Source: Rhodoplanes sp. (GTDB lineage Bacteria > Pseudomonadota > Alphaproteobacteria > Rhizobiales > Xanthobacteraceae). From it: a stretch of 36,303 nucleotides of DNA. The notes beneath the pieces were generated by a model, which was not told where the DNA came from, searched no databases, and saw nothing but the letters and a program-made list of their open reading frames with translations. Positions within the stretch are counted from its first letter, which is position 1; every line of letters starts with the position of its first letter. The stretch lies in NCBI RefSeq assembly GCF_013377085.1, contig NZ_JACAAX010000058.1, forward strand, positions 1-36,303, written 5' to 3'. Shown in pieces: positions 18,557-30,500 of this stretch. A program made the translations under genes and the position numbers.

Positions 18557-19062
18557 ACGGCTGGTTTTGGAGTGCCCAGTTTTGCATCGAAATGGCGCGC
18601 CAGTCCGAATATAACTGCGAACACCTATGTGATTGAAATAAAATTATGATTCGCCATATCTGGCGCGTCTCAGTTTGACCCGCAAGCATGTCGACCAGAT
18701 GACCGGTCTGTCGGCTCACCTGATATGGGACCGGGTGCGAGCATCACGGTGGAAGCCCGCTGATGAGGCGTCTGCCAGGAACAGCGATCCAGCGCCGGGC
18801 CCTTTTTTGAGATCCATCCGGATTCGTCGGCCCGGTCCAACCGTGATCGAAGGTACATCGAGGACAGCGTGGCAGGCAGGTTCGCCCTGCGTCGTAAACC
18901 TGACATATCGTCTGTTTAGCCTTTAAAGCTCGGGGATGAGCGTGGCTGGCCATTGAATTTGAACCGTCAACGGCTGGACGACCCGCGCCAATGCACCTGG
19001 ACTTGCTGGACGGGAGCGAGAACGCGTCAGCGAGCTGATCGCGCCGATATTGCAGTTGGGCC
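18557..19062. other. Gene-free stretch upstream of module B
   Basis: No recognisable gene lies here; short open frames on both strands (18675-18926, 18670-18906) match nothing I know. The stretch contains a 10-bp palindrome TGGCGCGCCA (18593-18602). CGCGCCAG (18596-18603) also pairs with CTGGCGCG (18660-18667) around a strikingly AT-rich 56-bp core for this genome, which could be a promoter or an old element end. I found no copy of the TG[T/G]C/GTCTA promoter motif, unlike module A. The module B promoter must lie here if the genes are expressed from their own start. Confidence 0.5.
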
Positions 19063-19773
19063 ATGCCGAAATTGCGACACCGTTGGCTCAGGCGTGCGAT
19101 CCATCGGGCTCTTGGACTGATGCTCGTCGGCCTGATGCCGCTCGCAAATCCGGCTCTCGCGCAATCAGATGGCAGAGAGGCGCTCATCCATTTCTCGGTT
19201 CCTCCACAACCGCTCGCCTCGGCGCTCAGTCGCTATGGCGATGCGACGGGAAACGAGGCGCTCTATGAAGGGGGCCTGACGGACGGGCGCATCTCGGGCG
19301 ATGTCCAGGGGCGATTGACGTCGACCGAAGCCTTGCGGCGACTGTTGGGTGGTACCGGCTTGTCGGCCCGTTTCATCGCTGACGGCATCTTCATCCTCCT
19401 ACCCGCACCACAGCGCCAATCGACACAGGCGCCGCCGCCGGCACATCGGCGCTACTATGCCCTTATTCAAGAAGGCGTGCTTGATGCCCTATGCCGGCTG
19501 CGCGAGGCCCGGCCCGGCCATTATCGTCTTGTGACCGTGTTCTGGATTGCACAGGACGGCGCCGTCGAAGACGTTCTACGGATCGGCACCTTGGGCAGGG
19601 CGAGTGCCGATCAACTGATCGACAGAACATTGCGTGGCCTCAAATTCAGTGAGCCGCCGCCAGCGGATTTCGTACAGCCGGTTCGCCTATTGTTCGTGCC
19701 GGACGGCCCGGGCGTGGGTCCGGGTTGTGCAGTCGCAGACGCCCGCCTAAGACGCCTGGTGGGTGCACAGTGA
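19063..19773 (+). CDS. Exported STN-domain protein with TonB-C-like C-terminus (module B)
   Basis: This 236-residue paralogue of the protein at 1249 is predicted to be periplasmic and to signal to the FecR protein at 20382. A basic N-region (RHRWLRRAIHR) and hydrophobic core end at ALA33, a clear signal peptide. Residues 42-112 are an STN domain (IHFSVPPQPLASALSRYG, TSTEALRRLLGGTGL). After a Pro-rich linker, residues 138-212 resemble a TonB C-terminal domain (GHYRLVTVFWIAQDGAVEDV, LKFSEPPPADFVQPVRLLFV). C144 and C222 are 78 residues apart, matching C168/C245 (77 apart) in module A. ATG 19063 is chosen because it gives a complete signal peptide, though the ribosome-binding site is weak. The stop overlaps the next start as GTGA. 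Confidence 0.78.
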   Translation: MPKLRHRWLRRAIHRALGLMLVGLMPLANPALAQSDGREALIHFSVPPQPLASALSRYGDATGNEALYEGGLTDGRISGDVQGRLTSTEALRRLLGGTGLSARFIADGIFILLPAPQRQSTQAPPPAHRRYYALIQEGVLDALCRLREARPGHYRLVTVFWIAQDGAVEDVLRIGTLGRASADQLIDRTLRGLKFSEPPPADFVQPVRLLFVPDGPGVGPGCAVADARLRRLVGAQ

Positions 19774-20282
19774 GCGAGAGTCCCTTGGCAGGCATGCGTC
19801 GGCTTTTCATCGACGGTTACGACGATCTGAAGACGCGGCTGACGAAACGCCTGGGCTCGGCCGACCTCGCCGGGGAGGCGATGCATGATACATGGTTGCG
19901 CCTCGCCCGCCTGGAGCCGGTCGGTGTTGTCCAGCAGCCCGAACACTATCTGTTTCGAGCCGCTTTGAATGCGGCCGATGATCACCGTCGTCGGGAGAAG
20001 CGTCACAGCCGCAGCGTCGATCTGGACAGAGCTTTGGAAATTCGCGACGAGCGACCGACGGCGGAGGAGGATCTGGTCGCCCGCTCGGAGTTGGAAACAT
20101 TCGAGACGATCATGGCCGAACTTCCACCGCGGCGACGCGCCATCTTCTTGGCCGCGCGTGTCGGCAATGTCCCTCGCCAAGTGATTGCCGACGAAATGAG
20201 AATTTCGCGGCGGTCGGTCGCCAGAGAGCTCATGCTCGCGCACAAGCACTGCCTCGCGCGCTGGAAAGAATTGGTGGATTAG
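19770..20282 (+). CDS. FecI-like ECF sigma factor (module B)
   Basis: This 170-residue ECF sigma factor is the counterpart of the one at 2013. Region 2 is about residues 10-78 (LAGEAMHDTWLRLARL, PEHYLFRAALNAADDHRR). Region 4 is about 107-160 (LPPRRRAIFLAARVGNVPRQ, then ADEMRISRRSVARELML). GTG 19770 is preferred because it overlaps the STN stop by 4 bp (GTGA), mirrors the coupling in module A, and has GGTGGG upstream. ATG 19794 (residue 9) is the alternative. A longer open frame from 19725 has no family support. Its likely targets are exoprotein B and perhaps its own operon. The two sigma factors are similar enough that cross-talk between modules is possible. Confidence 0.9.
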   Translation: MSESPLAGMRRLFIDGYDDLKTRLTKRLGSADLAGEAMHDTWLRLARLEPVGVVQQPEHYLFRAALNAADDHRRREKRHSRSVDLDRALEIRDERPTAEEDLVARSELETFETIMAELPPRRRAIFLAARVGNVPRQVIADEMRISRRSVARELMLAHKHCLARWKELVD

Positions 20283-20381
20283 TGTTGCCCGTCCCGAGCT
20301 CCAGGACAGTCTTAGGATCGAGAATCACAAAGACAGCCAGCAGCACCTTCGGGTGGCGCGCAGTGAGGGCGCGGTATTGCG

Positions 20382-21392
20382 ATGAGTGAAGGTCCCAGCC
20401 GAGCGTCAGATGTAAGCCGCGCCGAACACGAGGCGGTCGGCTGGGTGCAGAAGATCGCGTCTGGAGGAGCGACGCCGGAAGAATTGGAAGCCGCGCGGCG
20501 CTGGCGCGCGGAGAACGTGCGCCATGCCAAGGCCTATGACGACGCGGAACGCGTGTGGAACAGAATGGGTGCGATCGGCCGCGCACGGCACGGTCCGGGT
20601 GCAGACTTCGTCGGTCCCTTGCGGGAGTTCGGGCGGCGCCGTGCGGCGATGAACCGTCGCGCGCTATTGGCCGGCGGCATAGCTGCGATCGGCGCAGGGG
20701 CCGGTTATGGCTTGGTCAAACCCCCGCTCGGTCTGTGGCCGTCTCTTCCGGAATTGCAGGCAGATTATCGCACGGGCACGGGCGAGCAACGGACGATCCG
20801 CTTCGCCGATGCCGTTGCGATCGAGCTGAATACACAGACAAGCCTGGCGATCCGTCCGGTGACGGTGGCGCAGGATTGCGTCGAGTTGATTTCGGGAGAG
20901 GCATCGTTCGCGATACCGGTCGGTGCGGCGCGGCCCCTTGTCGTGTTTGCCGCAAACGGCAAGACGCTGAGTGACTCCGGCCGATTTGATGTTCGTTACA
21001 TCCCGAGCCGCGACCGTTTGTCAGCCAGCGTAACCTGCTTCGAGGGGCGGTTGCGGACCGAGTTTCGCAACGAGATCGCTGAGCTCGGCCCAGGCGAGCG
21101 GGTCCGATATGATGGTGATGGCTTGGGCAAGATCAGCACGGTCGATCCGATCGCCGATTCGCAATGGCGGCGGGGCATCGTCGAGTTCCGCAACACGCCA
21201 CTCGCCGAAGCCGTCGAGGAGATGAACCGATACCGGCTTGGCCGCATCATCCTGATGAATTCGTCTCTCGAGCGAAGGCTGCTCAGCGGCCGCTTCCGGA
21301 TCGACCAGATGGACAAGGCGCTGCTGCAACTGGAGGAGGTCTTCAGCGCCAAGCTTCGACGCCTGCCGGGCGGCATCATTTTGCTGAGCTAG
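20382..21392 (+). CDS. FecR-like sigma regulator, inner-membrane (module B)
   Basis: This 336-residue protein is the anti-sigma/sigma-regulator partner of the preceding gene. Residues 14-58 form the DUF4880 region (AVGWVQKIASGGATPEELEA, RRWRAENVRH). RRRAAMNRRALLAGG precedes a hydrophobic segment (93-112), again Tat-like. PPLGLWPSLPELQADYRTGT leads into the FecR domain (about 134-230). The region from W262 to the end is DUF4974-like (FRNTPLAEAVEEMNRY, LRRLPGGIILLS). Unlike module A, it does not overlap the sigma gene: 99 bp separate them, with no obvious promoter. Architecture and key blocks are the same as in the module A FecR, so the pair are paralogues. The stop is followed by 148 bp containing the candidate promoter of exoprotein B. 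Confidence 0.9.
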   Translation: MSEGPSRASDVSRAEHEAVGWVQKIASGGATPEELEAARRWRAENVRHAKAYDDAERVWNRMGAIGRARHGPGADFVGPLREFGRRRAAMNRRALLAGGIAAIGAGAGYGLVKPPLGLWPSLPELQADYRTGTGEQRTIRFADAVAIELNTQTSLAIRPVTVAQDCVELISGEASFAIPVGAARPLVVFAANGKTLSDSGRFDVRYIPSRDRLSASVTCFEGRLRTEFRNEIAELGPGERVRYDGDGLGKISTVDPIADSQWRRGIVEFRNTPLAEAVEEMNRYRLGRIILMNSSLERRLLSGRFRIDQMDKALLQLEEVFSAKLRRLPGGIILLS

Positions 21393-21430
21393 TCCGCCGC
21401 CGACGTCGTTCAAATTTCTCCTCGCCGACA

Positions 21431-21459
21431 TGGCTCAAAGCACGGGGTCCGTCAGTCTA
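21431..21459 (+). promoter_or_regulatory. Candidate ECF promoter of exoprotein B
   Basis: TGGCTCA (21431-21437), 16 nt, then AGTCTA (21454-21459). The TG-to-GTCTA distance of 24 nt equals that in the two module A copies. The block just before GTCTA (from 21444) matches the exoprotein A promoter at 13 of 16 bases. The predicted start near 21466 leaves about 75 nt of leader, with AAGGA 8 nt before the ATG. Confidence 0.45.
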
Positions 21460-21540
21460 CCCAAACGAGAGCTATTTGCCGGGGCGGCCGTGTCGTTCGC
21501 TGCTGCGGCAAAGTTCTGTTGTGGCTGAAGGAACCGCCTG

Positions 21541-24500
21541 ATGTCCGTCCTTGTTCCTGTTCTCTCCGTTCCGGCTCTCTCCGAAAGGGTGGCGCGCCGA
21601 CGCCCGCGCAACGCTGCGTTGCTCGCAGGCGTGAGCGCCCTGACGCTGCTCGCGGCGGCTGGTTCATCCGAGGCGGGAAGTCTGCGCGGCCAGGTGGTGA
21701 GCTCGGCCGCGGCGGCGACGGCGGCGGCACAGGCGAGCGCTGCGCAGGCGTCGTCGGCGGCGTCCGAGGCGATGACGCGGATGAACAATTCGCTCAGAGC
21801 CATCCGCGACGCGCAGGCGGTGGCGCGGGCGGCGGCAATGGCGGTGGGGAGCAGGGTGCCAAACGGGCTGACCGCCGGCGGCCTGGTTCCCGACAGCGGA
21901 CTCGACCCGAACCGACCCGGCGTCGCCAAATCGGTCACGACCTGGACCGGTGCCATGACGCCGACCCAGACGGTCGCGGGCGACCAGACTACCGTCACGG
22001 TCCGGCAGACGGCGGCGCAGGCGATCCTCGAGTGGGCGAGCTTCAATGTCGGGCAGAACACCACGCTCGCCTTCGACCAGCAGGGCAACCGGAGCTGGGT
22101 GGCGCTCAACCGCGTCACCGATCCGCTCGGGCGGCCGAGCCAGATCCTCGGGCGGATCACGGCGGACGGCTCCGTCTACGTCGTCAACCGCAACGGCATC
22201 ATCTTCGGCGGGGCCAGCCAGATCAACGTCGGCAGCCTGATCGCCTCGACGGCGGGGATCACCGACAGCCAGTTCCTCACCAACGGCATCTATTCGACGC
22301 AATCCGGCAACAGTTACATGCCGAGCTTCACCGCGGCCGGGGGCAAGGTCGTGGTCGAGGCGGGCGCCTCGATATCGACGTCTGCGCCGTCGTCGGTCAC
22401 GTCGGGCGGCGGCTACGTGCTGTTGCTCGGCAGCGAGGTGGTCAACGCCGGAAGCATCACCACGCCGAAGGGCCAGACCATGCTGGCCGCCGGCGACGAC
22501 TTCATTCTGCGCCGCGGCTACGGCACCGACAGCAACCAGTTCTCGACCACCCGTGGCAACGAGATCGCGCCCGTGCTCTACGCAGGCAGTCCGAGCGGCA
22601 CGGTGACCAACACCGGCGTGGTGCTGTCGCAGCAGGGCGACATCACGCTGGCCGGCCACGCCATCGTGCAGGACGGCATTTTGCTCTCGACAACCTGGGT
22701 CAACCAGCGCGGCACCATCCATCTCCTCAACGCCGCGACGGATGCGACCGGCAGCGTCACGCTGACCGGCAACAGTGTCAGCGCCATCCTGCCGGAGCTG
22801 GACTCCACCGACACCGCGCTGAACTCGCAACGCGACGCCCTGATCGCGGCGTCCGGGACCAATGCGCTGGCGACCCAGTTCAACAACCTGTCGACGTTGA
22901 CCGACAGGCTCGACCAGTCCCGCATCGAGATCGTCACCGGCGGTCTGGTCGAATTCAAGAACAACTCCCTGACCATGGCACAGGGCGGTCAGGTTGCGGT
23001 CTCGGCCGGCAAGCGGGTGTTCGCCGAGACAGGGTCGATCATCGATGTCTCGGGTGTGCGGGGCGTACTGCTGCCGATGTCGGCCAACCAGGTGCTGGTC
23101 AACGTGCAGGGTAACGAGCTGCGGGACTCCCCGGCAAATCGCGACAGTGGCGCGCTGGTCAACACAAACGTCTGGATCGATATCCGCAATCTGGTGCTGG
23201 TGCCCGCAGGGACCGGCGGCTATGCCAGCGACCGCTACTACACCAAAGGCGGATTGCTCGAAATCGGCGGCTATCTCGCCAACACCACCCACACCATCGG
23301 GGAATGGGCGGCTGTGGGCGGCACCATCACGCTGGCGGCGCCGGAGGTCATCGCGCAGCAGGGCGCAAAGTTCGATATTTCCGGTGGATCGGTCAGCTAC
23401 GAGGGCGGCCGAATCTATTCGACCTGGCTGACCGCCAGCGACGGTCGCCACTATACGTTCGACAACGCGCCGGCCGACATGACGTTCGTTACGGCCGGCC
23501 TCGGCACCGTGCGCACGCATAAAGTCCAGGGGCAGGTGGTGGCGACCGAGACCTGGACATCGCGAATGCGGTGGTTGTCGACCTGGCGTTACGACTCTGG
23601 CTACACCGTGGGCCGCGATGCCGGTCGTCTCAATCTGTCGACACCGACGGCAATCTTCGAGGCGGACATCATCGCCGACGTCGTCACCGGCGAGCGGCAG
23701 ACCAGCGCGCGCGCCGCTGGCGTCGCTGACGGCTACAAGCAGGTGCAGAACGCCGTGCCGCTGGAAGGCACGCTCGGCCTCGGCCGCTACGACGCCACGC
23801 CAAATCAGGTTGGCGTGTACGGCTCGGATGTCCGCTTCACCGATGTGGCTGATATCAGCGCCGGCCTGTCCGCCACCGCCGCGCTGCCGTCGGTCCGCGC
23901 CAACACCGCCTGGTTCGACGCCGGCCGCATCAATGCAACCCATCTCGGCGGGCTTGATATCGGCACCTCCAACACGATTACGATCGATCGCGCGATCACG
24001 CTCGCCGATGGCGGCAAGATCAACCTCAACGCGGCGGTGGTCGATATCAAGGCCGATGTCACCGCGCGCGGCGGCTCGCTGGTGATCGACAACGTGTTGG
24101 CGGGCGCCGGTGCCGGCGGCCGCGGCGCCTATGCGGTGCTGCTCAAGAATGGCCTGTCCTCCATCACACTCTATGACGGCGCGACGCTCGATCTGCGCGG
24201 TCTGTGGGTGAACGTGGAGCAGGACCCTGCGGACGCACCGAAGCAGGCCTTCATCGACGGCGGCTCGGTCACGCTGCGCTCGACCCATGACGTGACATTG
24301 CAGGCGGGCAGCGTCATCGACGTCTCGTCGGGCGCGGCGATCCTCGCCAGCGGCAAGACCAAAGGCGGCCGCGGCGGCGACGTGACGCTGATCGCCGACC
24401 AGCAGAATTCCACCGTGACGGCCAACGGCCTGTTGACCCTCGATGGCACGATCCGCGCCTACGGCGTCAGCGGCGGCGGCACGCTCAGGATCGAATCCGG

Positions 24501-27500
24501 CACGGCCATCGCCATCGGCGGCAAGGTGCTGGCGACCGACGGCGTGCTCGGCGCCGGCGAGACGGCGCCGGCCGATCTGGTGCTGCTGGAGGACTATCAG
24601 GTCAAGGCCGGCGAGGTGCTGCCGGCGAGCTATTCCTATCAGGCCACTTGGTTCCAGCCCGGCGATACATTGACCGCCAAGCCGGTCATCGAAAAGGTGA
24701 CGCTGGCAGCAGACTGGACGCCGCCGCTGACGTCGAATCCCTACGTTACGTATTTGATCGAAACGGGCGCGGATAAAAAAGGACCACATTACACTATCAG
24801 CTATTGGTCGAGCGTGGCGCTCCCGGCTGGAACGGTCATCAGCATCAATACATATTATACGGGGAGCTTGATCGGCTACACCTTGCCGGCTGCGGTGTTC
24901 CCGAATGGCCTGCCGTCGGCGACCACGTTCACCCGGACCGTGGCGGCCGGGACGTTGGCGCCGTCGGACGGCACGATCGCGGCCGGAACGCTGATCGCTG
25001 CGGGCTCGGTGCTCCAGCGCGCGGCGGCCGTCAAAGAGATCCTGCAGATCGACGCGTCGCAGTTGCAATCGGGGTTCTCCAGTTACGATATCAATGGCCG
25101 GCAAGGTGTCGTGGTCGCCGCCGGCGCCCGGCTCGATGTCGCGATGCCGGTCTATCGCTTGACGGACGCAGCCTTCTCGATCGCCACCGGCGAGGATCCC
25201 TCGCTCGCGCTGACCGTCTGGACTCCGCCGGAATGGACCGAAGACGCCAGCAAAAGCAGCCTGACCCAGCGCGGCGGCGCCAGCCTGACCTTGCGCTCCA
25301 ATGTCGGCGAGGGGACCCTGACGACGGCGAGCGGCCCGATCGGCATTCAGACCGGCGCTGTGATCCGCGTCGATGCCGGCCAGTCGATCAGCCTGCAAGG
25401 CACCAGCTTCAATATCGACGGCGCGTTGACCGCGCCGGGCGGCACCATCAGCCTGACCCAGGCCTCGGCGAGCCTCAATCAGGGGACCGGCGACAACAAA
25501 CCCGGCCTGATCTGGATCGGCGAACACGCCGTGCTCGATGTCGCGGCCCGCGCGGTCACGGCGACCAATGCGCGCGGCGAGACCTATGGCGTGGTCGGCA
25601 ATGGCGGCTCGATTCTGATCGGCGGAGCGCTGGACTGGGAGACGACCGGCGAATCCTTCACGCCGAATGCCTTCGTGGTGATCCGGCCCGGCGCGCTGCT
25701 CGATGCCTCCGGCACCAGCGCGGTGCTCGACATTGCTGGAACCGGGATCCAGCGCGCCAGCACGCCGCTCGAGGTTGCCAGCAATGGCGGCAGCATCGTC
25801 ATAAAATCCAGCAACGGCCTCTATCTCGACGGCACGCTGCGCGCGGCGGCCGGTGGCGCGAACGCCGCCGGCGGGACGCTGGCGCTGGCGCTCGAGGCGC
25901 CGAACTATTTGCGCTCATCGACGTCCGGCGATGTGCTGCGGCATCGTGAACTGGTCATCGCCGACATCCAGGGCGATAGCGCCATCGCCGATGCCGGATC
26001 GATGGCGGAGGCCAAGGCCGGTCTGGTCACCGGCACCGCGCGGCTCGGCGTCGATCGCATCAAGGCCGGCGGCTTCGGCACGCTGTCGCTGCTGTCGGAT
26101 GGCCTGATCTCGTTCGACGGCAACGTTACGCTGGCCATGAACCAGAGCCTGAGCCTCTATGCCGGCGCCTTCGCGCTCGGCGCCAATGCCGCCGCGGATT
26201 CGCGGGTATCGCTGGCGGCGCCCTATGTGCGGCTGGCCGGCGTGACCCGCATCGGCAAAGATCTTTACACATTGCCTACGGTGCGGTGGGACGAGGGCTA
26301 TGGCACGCCGTCGCAACAGTCGAGCAGCGCGGTCTTCTCCGTCGCCGCCGATCTCATCGATATCCGCGACCGCGTGGTGTTCGGGGCGCATCGGCTCATC
26401 AACACCCAGGCCGAGAGCTACACCGTCGATCGCCGCGGCTTCGCGCTGATCGATCTTCTGAGCAGCGGCGATGTCCGCATGCTCGGCGGAACCGGGACGA
26501 TCGGCGCCGCGCTGCAGACGCCGGGCAATATCACCGTGACCGCCGCGCAGATCTATCCGGCAACCCGCGCCACCGGCTCGATCACCGCCGGTTATACCGG
26601 CATCGAAGCCAAGCTTCTCGTCGGCAGCGTGCTGAATATCCGGCGCTACGGCGACACCGTTCCCGACGTGCCGTATTCCGCCTTCGGCCTCCTCACTTTG
26701 GCCGCCGATACGGTCAACCAGGGCGGCGTGGTGCGCGCGCCGTTCGGTCGAATCGTGCTCGGCAGCCTCTCCAACGGTAGCGTCCCGCAGACGGATACTG
26801 TCCATCTGCTGCCGGGCAGCATCACCTCGGTCAGCGGTGTCGGGCTGGCGATGCCCTATGGCGGCACGGTCGATGGCACCAGCTACACCTATAACGGCGC
26901 GACGGTCGCGGCTGCCAGTCCGGCCATCACCCTCAACGGCCTGCATATCGATGCCGATGCCGGCTCGCTGATCGACCTGTCGGGCGGCGGCCAATTGACC
27001 GGCGCCGGCTTCGTCTCGGGGCGCGGCGGCTCGGTGAACATCCTGACCACGCCGCTGGTCAATGCCAATCCCGGCTTCGGCTACAGCGCGAAGGGCAATC
27101 AGGTCTACGCGATCGTGCCGAGCAGCTCCGTCGCCTATGCGCCGGTGGTGCAGGAAGCAGGCTTCGGCCTGCCGTCGGTGGGCCGCCAGATCACCATTCC
27201 GGAGGGCGTGCCGGGTCTTGCCGCCGGCACCTACACCTTGATGCCCGCGACCTATGCGCTGTTGCCGGGCGCCTATCGCGTGGAGTTGGGCAGTACCGTC
27301 AGTCCCGCCGTCACCGGCGTCGCTGCGACCGGCAGCGGCTCGTACATCGTCAGCGCCTATCTCGGCGTCGCCAATACCGCGATCCGCGCCTCCCTGCCGA
27401 ACCGGGTCATCATCACGGCGGCGGACAAGGTGCGTACGCACTCGTCTTTCAACGAGACCAGCTATGACGCCTACGTGCTGGCGAATGCCGCGCTCAAGAG

Positions 27501-30500
27501 CGTCTCGCGCGGCTGGATGACGGTCGATGCCGGCGGGCTGACCATGCAGCTCGACAAGGCGCGCGGCGCCGATGATCGCATGCAGTTGCTGTTCGACGGC
27601 GCGCTGCGCATCCGGGCGGCGGCTGGCAGCGATGGCTATAGCGGGGCCGTCTCGATCGTCGGCATCAGCGAAATCGTCGCGACCGGGCAGGGAGCCACCC
27701 CCGGGATGGTGGCGGCCTCGGTCTCCGCCGACGAACTCAGCAAGCTCGACGCGCCGCGTCTGATGCTGAACAACGGCTATTTCGGCGATATCGTGCTGCG
27801 CAGCGGCGCCCGACTGTCGGCGGCCGAGATCGTCTTCAACTCGAGAGGAAGGTCGTGGCGCCAGGAGAGGGGCGCCATCACGATCGAGGAGGGCGCGACG
27901 ATCAGCACCATCGGTCGCGGATCGCCGGGCACCGACACCAGTGCTCCCTACCTTGTGGACGCCGGCATGCTGATCGTGTCCAATGGCGTGATCACGTTGC
28001 TGCGGGGCGAGACAGATGCGGCGGACGTCGATATCACGATCGGCGCCTGCGTCACCGCCGGCTGTAACCTGACCACGACGATCGCCTCCGAAGGCACCAT
28101 CGGCTTGATGACGGCCGGCACCGTCACCGTCGCCGACAACGTCTCCTACGGCACCCGCAATCTCGTGCTGGGATTGTCGGCGATCAATCTCGGCTCCGAT
28201 GCGAGTATCGCGACAGCCGCGGCCGCCGCTCGCCTGCCGACCGGGCTGACCCTCAACCAGGCCGTGCTGTCGCGATTGCTGGCGGGCAACACCGCGATCG
28301 GCGCGCCGGCGCTGGAGACGCTCACGCTCACTGCGCGTGACGCGGTCAACGTGTTCGGCGACGTCGCGCTCGACGCATCGACACTGGACCGGCTGGTGCT
28401 GACGACACCGGCAATCTACGGCTATGGCTCGGCCGGCACCACCGCCACGATCCGCGCCAACGAATTCGTCTGGACCGGCTCGTCATCGGCGCCGGGCGCG
28501 GCGATGGCCGACAGGCTCGGCGACGGCACGCTCGACATCGTGGCCAACCGGGTCGTGTTCGGCTACGGTCCGAACGCCCAACCCAGCACCACGGTCGTCG
28601 ACAACCGCATCGCGCTCGGCTTTGCCGCCGTCAACATCGCGGCGGCCGAGTCCGTGACCTCGACCAACAAGAGCACGCTCGGTGTCTATGCCCGGCAGGG
28701 CACCTATGACGCGGTGAGCGGTTATCAATACAGCGGCGGCAATCTCACCATCACGACGCCGCTGTTCACCGGCGCGGCCGGCTCGGTCAACACCATCACG
28801 GCCGGCGGCGATATCCGCATCGTCGGATCGGGCGGCACAGCCGCTGGTGTCGATGCGCTGGGCGCGACGCTGAAGCTGACCGGCGCCAATATCACCGTCG
28901 ATACCAGCGTGGTGCTGCCGTCGGGGCGGCTGGAGCTGACGGCTACGGGCGACATCGTGCTCGGCGACAACTCACGGCTCGATCTGTCGGGCCGCGCGGT
29001 GGTGTTCTTCGACGTCACCAAATATAGCTGGGGCGGCGATCTGGTCATGACCAGCCGCGCCGGCAACATCAGCCAGGCGGCGGGATCGGTGATCGATCTG
29101 TCGGCGCAGCACAACAGCGGCGGAACCGCGACGGTCACGGCGCTCGGCACGGGCGCCGGCCATGTCGATCTCGCCGGCAGTATCCGTGGCGGCACGACCG
29201 GCTATTACGACGCCGGCGGCACTTATGTGCCCTACGATGCGGCCGAGCTTGACGTTCATGCGCAGACGCTGGCCGATTTCGCTGGGCTGAATGCCCGCCT
29301 CAACAGCGGCGAGGTGTTCGGGGCGCGCCGCTTCCAGATCAAGCAGGGTAGCCTCGTCGTCGGCAACGAGGTCAAGGCGCGCGAGGTCGAGATCACGATC
29401 GACGGCGGCAGCCTCACCGTCAACGGCACCATCGATGCCAGCGGCTTCCAGGTCGGCAAGATCCGGCTGGCGGCGATGGGCGACCTCACCGTCAACGGCA
29501 CGCTCGACGCGCACGGCACCGGCATGCGCTTCGACAGCTATGGCAAGATCATCGAAGCACCGAACCGCGCCATCATCGACCTGACAACGCGGATGGGCAT
29601 GCTGACGATCGGCGGCAATGCGGCGATCGATCTGCGCGCCGGCACCAAGGTGGAGTCCGGCGCAGGTGCCTATCGCAATGACGGCGTGGCGCGCGGCACG
29701 CTGACGCTCAACGCACCGCGGCTCGGCGGCTCGGGCGTTGCCGCCGGCACGCGCGGCATCGACGGCGCCAATGACGTCGCCGTGAATGTGCAGGGCACGC
29801 CGCTGATCCGGGGCGCCAAGACCATCGCGGTCAATGCGTTCCGCATCTATGACGACGCGCCGCTCGCCGCCGCGCCCGACGTGACCGGCTACAAGCCGCA
29901 GGAGATCACGCAGGACTATCTCGATGATCTCGACAGCGACAGCGTCGCCTTCATCAATGCCGCACTCGGCAATGCCTCGTTGAGCGCCAGGCTCGCAGGT
30001 CTCGGCAGCTATCACCTGCGGCCCGGCGTCGATATCGTCAGCAAGGTCAGCGCCGACAATCCGAACGGCGACCTGACGTTGGCCGGCGATCTCGATCTGT
30101 CGGGCTATCGCTACGGGCCGAATGCCGATCGCAACGTGAATTCGGCGACCTACGGCTTCGGCGAGCCCGGGGCCTTCAACATCCGCGCGGTCGGCAATCT
30201 CAATATCCACGGCAGCATCAACGACGGCTTTGCGCCGCCGCCGTCGACGCCCGACGACGTCAAGGGCTGGCTGCTCGAGGAAGGCGTGGTGCCCTATGGC
30301 GGAGATCTGGTGCTGGCCACCGCGGTCACGCTCGAAATCGGTACGGTGTTCAAGGCCGGCGTCACGCTCAACTACGACCTTCCGGCCTATTTCGGTACCG
30401 AGAGAGCCGGTACAATTTCGCTGCCGGCCGGCACGGTGCTGCCGGTGCGCGCGACCCTGGGAAGTTCGCTCGCCCTGTCGGCGGGTACGGTGGTGCAGGC

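Noticed and set aside
18670-18926. Overlapping small open frames on both strands in the gap before module B
   Set aside because: No recognisable motif, no ribosome-binding site and no conserved context.
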